NCBI GenBank assembly: GCA_900762325.1
Contig: CAAFGG010000025.1
Coordinates: 1 to 32,768, forward strand
Direction of reading: 5' to 3'
DNA from: an uncultured Collinsella sp.
Lineage (GTDB): Bacteria; Actinomycetota; Coriobacteriia; Coriobacteriales; Coriobacteriaceae
Length of the DNA: 32,768 nt
Below the pieces are notes generated by a model that saw nothing but the letters and a program-made list of their open reading frames with translations, was not told the DNA's origin and did not search any database. Below, one piece after another: positions 31,745 to 32,768 of the stretch. A program made the position numbers and the translations under genes. Numbering within the stretch: position 1 is the stretch's first letter; every line of letters begins with the position of its first letter.

Positions 31745-32106
31745 TGGCCATGACACGACTCTCCGACCCGATGCCGCGCATGACTCTCCCGCGGGCCCTG
31801 CTCTCCGAGGCCTTGCGCCTGGCGCGCTCCCCGCTCACGGCGGTGCATCTCGTCTGCGGCTTGGCAGCCGGTCTTGCCTGCGGCGAGTACTTCTCCGTAA
31901 CCCGATGGGATCCGGCGCTGGGCGCGGACGCCTACGCCCAGTTCCTCGGCGCTCTCATGCCGCTCATGTCCGCCATCGTCTGCGGGCTCGCTGTGGACGA
32001 GGAGCGCGCTGCCGGGCGCCTCGCCAACCTCACGGCGGTCCCCTCGCCTGGTCTACTGGATTGCCATGGTGGCCGTGGGTGCCCCCGCTACCGACTGGGC
32101 CAATGA
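31744..32106 (+). CDS. Lantibiotic immunity-type ABC permease (LanG), truncated at a junction
   Basis: The first 100 or so residues look like the LanG/MutG permease: LLSEALRLARSPLTAVHLVCG, then LMPLMSAIVCGLAVDEERAAGRLANLTAVPSP, which matches the family's CGL...E...G...NL...PS pattern. From about 32045 the DNA instead encodes FeoB in another frame, so the last 20 or so residues before the TGA at 32104-32106 are an out-of-frame artefact. Full family members are about 240-250 aa. The gene is probably intact in its source genome. Confidence 0.8.
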   Translation: MAMTRLSDPMPRMTLPRALLSEALRLARSPLTAVHLVCGLAAGLACGEYFSVTRWDPALGADAYAQFLGALMPLMSAIVCGLAVDEERAAGRLANLTAVPSPGLLDCHGGRGCPRYRLGQ

Positions 32107-32768
32107 CGGCGTGTTTGGTGACGGCTGGCATCTGCTGGGTATCGGCTCCAAGGAATATAACGAAGTCAACGACGAATACACCGCCGCCGTGCAGGCTGTG
32201 GACGCCTTCCTGGGTCTGGACACCGAGGCAGAAGACTTTGACGCCGCTGCCACCCTGGAAGAGATGAAGGCCTTCAAGCCCTCCTCCGATACCGCCACCG
32301 TGGATGTGGAGGACGAGGAGACCCTGGCCATCAACACCATGACCGCTTACTACAATGCCCTGCCCGAGGGTGCCGACAAGATGGACGATGTGGTTCAGAT
32401 GACCTATGTGGACGCCGTGGCCTACCTGGAAAAGAACGGCTTTGATGCGCCGGATCCCGCCAACTACGGTGTGTGGGTGCCCGGCATACCCGTGCTGGTG
32501 GGTGATGGCCTGGATGCTGCCAACGCAGCGCCCTGGCTCAGCGGCCTGATCAATGACGGTATTGTGGCCGGTGTCGGCGCCGTGCTGGGCTTCGTGCCTC
32601 AGATGCTGGTGCTGTTCCTGATGCTGGCCTTCCTGGAGGCCTGTGGCTACATGGCCCGTATCGCCTTCGTGCTGGATCGCGTGTTCCGCAAGTTCGGTCT
32701 GTCCGGCAAGAGCTTCATCCCCATGCTCATCGGCGTGGGCTGCGGCGTGCCCGGCGTCATGGCCTCCC
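32045..32768 (+). CDS. feoB: Ferrous iron transporter FeoB, internal fragment
   Basis: An open frame with no start, running to the window edge. It encodes VYWIAMVAVGAPATDWANDG, a loop of about 120 residues, then APWLSGLINDGIVAGVGAVL, VPQMLVLFLMLAFLEACGYM, ARIAFVLDRVFRKFGLSGKS and FIPMLIGVGCGVPGVMAS. This is the first gate region of the FeoB membrane domain. The G domain that should precede it is missing because lanG precedes the junction. Codon choice is strongly CTG/GCC/GTG and unlike both the Collinsella-like genes and the lan genes. The fragment resembles FeoB of gut Oscillospiraceae (inference). Confidence 0.88.

Noticed and set aside
31126..32106. 326-codon plus-strand ORF through lanE and lanG
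   Set aside because: Its first part is a shadow frame of lanE; only the part from 31744 is real lanG.

Overview
The window looks like chromosomal DNA of a Coriobacteriia member (Actinomycetota), most like Collinsella. This is inferred from moderately GC-rich codon use, the pairing of Bacillota-like gene order with actinobacterial gene pairs (an FHA/MerR pair next to a pgsA paralogue; lexA-LysM gene-nrdR), and LexA boxes of the GAAC-N4-GTTC type. The last 0.7 kb appears to come from another genome.

Layout. 1-305: palindromic element and leader. 306-9361 (+): RNase J, FtsK/SpoIIIE translocase, RodZ-like HTH membrane protein, YajQ, RimO, PgsA, CinA C-terminal domain. 9362-18401 (+): recA under a LexA-box promoter, recX, RNase Y with a long structured leader, an uncharacterised GHKL ATPase, SpoVS, then the overlapping miaB-miaA-hflX. 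18386-19734 (-): lexA overlapping a DUF1624-type membrane acyltransferase. 19735-21290 (+): three LexA boxes, a YneA/DivS-like LysM protein, nrdR whose start codon lies in a perfect hairpin, and dut. 21291-21755: a cluster of palindromic repeats with a conserved core and variable, perfectly paired arms. 21756-25881: glycolipid glycosyltransferase (-), thioredoxin reductase (+), DUF1836 regulator (+), a long hairpin, DegV (-). 26058-29852 (-): likely operon pgsA2, GarA-like FHA protein, FtsR-like MerR regulator, apt, NlpC/P60 hydrolase. 29853-30248: another hairpin and a leader. 30249-32044 (+): lantibiotic-immunity-type ABC transporter (LanF, LanE, truncated LanG). About 32045-32768: an internal piece of feoB joined out of frame to lanG, most likely a chimeric assembly junction.

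How the genes work together. One theme is the SOS response: recA, lexA and the LysM division inhibitor all carry LexA boxes, and an acyltransferase is translationally linked to lexA. nrdR and dut add dNTP pool control. A second theme is RNA turnover and modification (RNases J and Y, RimO, MiaB, MiaA, HflX). A third is envelope and division (FtsK, RodZ-like, two PgsA paralogues, glycosyltransferase, NlpC/P60, FtsR-like regulator). The order rnj, ftsK/spoIIIE, rodZ, pgsA, cinA, recA, rny, spoVS, miaB resembles Bacillus subtilis, with the GHKL ATPase in the slot held there by ymdB.

The least explained material is the palindromic DNA between genes (1-93, 21324-21734, 24896-25003, 29981-30037), the nrdR start-codon hairpin, and a shared 15-base motif upstream of both the DUF1836 regulator gene and degV.
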